Below the pieces are notes generated by a model. It did not search any database, had not been told where the DNA came from, and saw only the letters and a list, made by a program, of their open reading frames with translations. Positions 61,378-64,000 of a stretch of DNA of 64,000 nucleotides are shown in pieces. Source of the DNA: Aliiruegeria haliotis (GTDB lineage Bacteria; Pseudomonadota; Alphaproteobacteria; Rhodobacterales; Rhodobacteraceae); NCBI RefSeq assembly GCF_003003255.1, contig NZ_PVTD01000007.1:1-64000 (forward strand). The letters are read 5' to 3'. A program made the translations under genes and the position numbers. Each line of letters starts with the position of its first letter. Within the stretch, counting starts at the first letter, position 1.

Positions 61378-61782
61378 GTGTGTCATGGAACGCGGCAGGC
61401 AGGAGTGGACCGGTTCTGACAACGGCAAACAAATGGGGCGATTCTGCGTTGCGGGTCGCTGCCCGCAACGCAGCGCGCCATTCTACCGTGGTAGCATTCG
61501 CTCGTCCTTCCGCACTTCCACGCACTGGCCGTACATTCCCTTGTCGGCTGGATCCACTACCGGCGGCCCGACAACTCATTTGGAGGATTCCCCACGCGTC
61601 CTCCGCGCAGTCCGGCGTGTGTCCAATTCCCATCGGGTGCCTGAGCATCGTCCCAACTTGCCTCGACCAAGGCGAATGCCAATGCCCGATCCGCAGAGAT
61701 ACCTCGGATGTCTTGCGTCGCCTCCATTCGGCAACGCAGGGTCGTCCGGGCAAACGAAAGGCCCCAACTCCAGGCAAAGTCC
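61378..61782. other. Intergenic region with a strong hairpin
   Basis: No credible gene in 405 bases. It contains a 12-base-pair hairpin at 61444-61473 and little else that can be supported. Confidence 0.55.
61444..61473 (+). terminator. Stem-loop after the DUF3618-like gene, possible terminator
   Basis: CTGCGTTGCGGG and CCCGCAACGCAG form a perfect 12-base-pair stem with a six-base loop, 67 bases after the stop. There is no T-run, so the terminator role is uncertain. Confidence 0.5.
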
Positions 61783-62877
61783 ATGAAATCTGAACGCACC
61801 CCCCGCGCGCATTGGTCTGTCATCGGCCTGTTTCTGATGGCGGCAGTCTACATGCTGCACTGGGCGCACGAATTCCTCGTGCCTCTGACCGCGGCGGTGC
61901 TGGGTTTCTTCGTGGCATGGCCGCTGGACAAACGCCTGTCACGGCTCGGGATTCCCAGCGCCGTCACCGCTCTGCTTTTCACCGGTGCCGTTGCCGCAGC
62001 CATTGTCGTCGCCATCGGTGTTCTGATCACACCGTTGACAACACTGCTCACCGATTTACCGGACATGATCCGCAACGTTCAGCGCGACCTGGCTGGCGCC
62101 GGCGGCGAGGCGATGGAGCAATTGCAGGAAGCAGCCGAAACGGCAGAGGACGCGCTCAACGGCGACACCGAGGACAAGATCGAAGTCGAGGTGGCATCCG
62201 ACACCACTCTCCTGTCGCGTCTCCTTGCCACGGCACCTGCCGTGTTGGGGCAGATCGCATTGTCCCTGATCCTCATGTTCTTCCTGATCGCATCCGGTTC
62301 CAAGTTCGTCAGAAGCGTCGTTCAGGCCTCCGACAATTTCTCTGACAAACGCAAATCGGTGGAGACAATCCGGGCCGTCACTGACCGCCTTGGCACCTAT
62401 CTTGGCGGGATCACCGCGATCAACGCCGGGCTCGGTGTGGCCATCGGCTGCGCGATGTGGATGCTGGGCCTGCCCAATCCGATACTCTTCGGGTTCATTG
62501 CGTTTCTGTTCAACTTCGTCCCTATCCTCGGGGCGATGGCCGGAGCGGGACTTGCGGCAATGGTGGGATACAGCGAAAGCACAGACCTTGCGGTGTCGTT
62601 CTGGGTGTTCGGGACCTACATGGCGATCACCTCGATTGAAGGCCAGTTCGTCACGCCCTACCTGATTTCGGGGCGGCTCAACCTGAATCCTGCTGTCGTC
62701 TTCATCTCGGTGGCGTTCTTTGCCTGGACCTGGTCGATCATTGGCATGGTCGTCGCCGTCCCGATCCTCGTGGCTGTCAAGATCCTGCTGGACGAGAACC
62801 CGTCCACGCGGGCAATTGGACGGTTCCTCGGCGAAGGGGAGGCGATTGCATCAGAAAACCAAGACCCGACGGATTGA
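61783..62877 (+). CDS. AI-2E-family (PerM-like) membrane transporter
   Basis: A 364-residue membrane protein with about seven to eight hydrophobic segments in the AI-2E/PerM layout. There is an N-terminal group (FLVPLTAAVLGFFVAWPLDKRL), a soluble central region (residues about 90-150) and a C-terminal group with FNFVPILGAMAGAGLAAMVGY, EGQFVTPYLISGRLNLNPAVVF and VAVPILVAVKILLDE. Family members export varied small molecules or sodium; the substrate here is unknown. The ribosome site before the ATG at 61783 is weak (CAGG). Confidence 0.85.
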   Translation: MKSERTPRAHWSVIGLFLMAAVYMLHWAHEFLVPLTAAVLGFFVAWPLDKRLSRLGIPSAVTALLFTGAVAAAIVVAIGVLITPLTTLLTDLPDMIRNVQRDLAGAGGEAMEQLQEAAETAEDALNGDTEDKIEVEVASDTTLLSRLLATAPAVLGQIALSLILMFFLIASGSKFVRSVVQASDNFSDKRKSVETIRAVTDRLGTYLGGITAINAGLGVAIGCAMWMLGLPNPILFGFIAFLFNFVPILGAMAGAGLAAMVGYSESTDLAVSFWVFGTYMAITSIEGQFVTPYLISGRLNLNPAVVFISVAFFAWTWSIIGMVVAVPILVAVKILLDENPSTRAIGRFLGEGEAIASENQDPTD

Positions 62878-62895
62878 GTACAACCCGTGTGACCT

Positions 62896-64000
62896 TCAGC
62901 GGCTGACCGGTTTCACTGCCCGTTCGAACATCCCTTTCGCCCACTGGTCCGCGACCATGCCGAAGCAGTCGTGTATGCTGTCGGCAGCAATGACGCTGCC
63001 CTCTGTCAGGCGCCCCAGCATCGACATTCCCCGCGTCGTGATCCCGTCTGCGGCCACAACCTGGCCATCCGAAACGGTTTCGACCCCAGCTGTGTCGGCA
63101 AGCGCCCGGACCGCGCCCCGCCCTGCAAGCCCGCGGATCAGCTTCGAGTCGAGAGAGGAAAAGGCAGCGGAGGGGAGGACGGCATCAATCATCACGCCAG
63201 CGGTGCGCCGCCCGTCAAGCCGCCAGCCTTCCGGCACCAGTTCGATATCGGGATCGTTGGCAACGGTCAGGCGAACCAACCCTTGCTCGATTAGCGCAAG
63301 CAGCAACCGCGCATCCTCGACCGGCGGGCCGTAGGAATAACGTTTCAGCCCGGTGTCGAAGCCGACAATGGCCATACGCGTGTCAGCGCGGGCGGGTGTG
63401 TTGCGCAAGACGCGCCGCAGATCGGGCTGCCAGCCGCGCCAGATCTGGCCAACCGTGTAGCCAACCGAAGGTGGCTCGTCGCCGGCCGCGATCGCGATAT
63501 CCCGGCGCAGCGCGGCGACCGGATCTTCACCGCGTTGCGTGCCCGGGTTGATGAGTTCCGTGTCAATCCACTCGGATGCATCAGATCCGCAGATGCGGGC
63601 GACCGGTTGCAGGAGTGTCTGTGCCAGATGTCGCACGGATGCGTCCGGATCCAGCGCCAGTGCCTCCGCGAGCAAACGGCGGAACGTCTCTTTCTCAGAG
63701 GCGTCCAGCGCAAAACGCGCTGCCAGTTCCGCAGTTTCGGGCTTGGGCGCTGGCGCCATTCCATCGAGGGAGAACGGCAGGATCGTGGCGGGTTCACGAC
63801 CCGAAGGGATATAGCGCCCCGCATGCATGTGACCGCCGCGCCCGAGCGTCAACACGCTGATCATGTCGAGTGTCGACAGCCCGAGACCACGGATGCCAAC
63901 CACCGAATCCGTCCAGTTCTCCGCCGCAGCGACAACAGCCTCTGTGGGATACGCGGCCAAGAAAGGCAGGCGATGGCGATCCGCATGCGCCCGCCAGCGC
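62896..64000 (-). CDS. FAD/NAD(P)-binding protein, N-terminally cut by the window edge
   Basis: The frame is open through the right edge, so the N-terminus is missing. At least 368 residues are visible. VVGIRGLGLSTLDMISVLTLGRGG is a second dinucleotide-binding motif preceded by AYPTEAVVAAAENW, as in FAD-NAD(P)-binding proteins of the PF13454/COG4529 type. The rest is a helical region with little similarity I can name. It converges with the AI-2E-like gene, leaving 18 bases between stops. Function unknown. Confidence 0.65.
   Translation of the reverse strand, partial: RWRAHADRHRLPFLAAYPTEAVVAAAENWTDSVVGIRGLGLSTLDMISVLTLGRGGHMHAGRYIPSGREPATILPFSLDGMAPAPKPETAELAARFALDASEKETFRRLLAEALALDPDASVRHLAQTLLQPVARICGSDASEWIDTELINPGTQRGEDPVAALRRDIAIAAGDEPPSVGYTVGQIWRGWQPDLRRVLRNTPARADTRMAIVGFDTGLKRYSYGPPVEDARLLLALIEQGLVRLTVANDPDIELVPEGWRLDGRRTAGVMIDAVLPSAAFSSLDSKLIRGLAGRGAVRALADTAGVETVSDGQVVAADGITTRGMSMLGRLTEGSVIAADSIHDCFGMVADQWAKGMFERAVKPVSR

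Overview
The window reads as chromosomal DNA of a marine alphaproteobacterium of the Rhodobacteraceae (Roseobacter group). The basis is GC-rich coding sequence, overlapping ATGA/GTGA gene junctions, frequent GTG and TTG starts, many sugar or organic-acid uptake operons each with its own LacI or GntR regulator, a TRAP transporter, and GGAAC-N17-GTT promoters of the alphaproteobacterial general stress type. I saw no rRNA, tRNA, CRISPR array, complete insertion sequence or phage.

Layout. (1) 1-7059: a YtfQRT-YjfF-like sugar ABC transporter with an enolase-superfamily dehydratase and a cut-off zinc alcohol dehydrogenase, facing a LacI regulator across two palindromic operators. (2) 7069-14402: an aldehyde dehydrogenase opposite a GntR(FCD) regulator, a GMC alcohol oxidase/dehydrogenase and a TRAP transporter; TTGGT-N3-ACCAA sites link the promoters. 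(3) 15010-19380: a decayed phosphonate C-P lyase operon. The PhnF regulator and PhnM are intact, PhnN is frameshifted, and PhnG/H/I/J/K/L are degenerate or collapsed by deletions. (4) 19650-31446: a DabB-DabA inorganic-carbon uptake pair, a LysR regulator, and an eight-gene Mrp-like cation/proton antiporter operon with three MrpD-type subunits and no separate MrpA. (5) 31725-35589: an ECF sigma factor, its anti-sigma factor, membrane proteins, a DUF1127-like protein and a second ATP-synthase zeta-subunit-like protein. A shared promoter-like motif precedes three transcription units here, including the Mrp operon.

(6) 35878-45086: a second sugar ABC operon with an MR/MLE dehydratase and a Gfo/Idh/MocA dehydrogenase, facing a LacI regulator and a 2-hydroxyacid dehydrogenase across two identical TGTTGACGTCAACA operators. 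(7) 45116-54566: a GntR regulator and an esterase facing a MalEFGK-type ABC transporter followed by RraA-like, 2-hydroxyacid dehydrogenase, amidohydrolase and Gfo/Idh/MocA genes, probably one catabolic pathway of unknown substrate. (8) 55043-64000: envelope and stress genes: phospholipase D family, two PLDc_N mini-membrane proteins, a BON-MscS channel, a PRC-barrel protein, a DUF883/holin/DUF3618-like trio, an AI-2E family permease, and a cut-off FAD/NAD(P)-binding protein. Three units here have GGAAC-N17-GTT promoters.

The main themes are parallel import-plus-oxidation modules for sugars, sugar acids and alcohols, pH/ion/bicarbonate handling that may be tied to an ECF sigma factor, and a phosphonate operon caught during loss. 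All assignments come from reading translations and motifs by eye; no database search was run.
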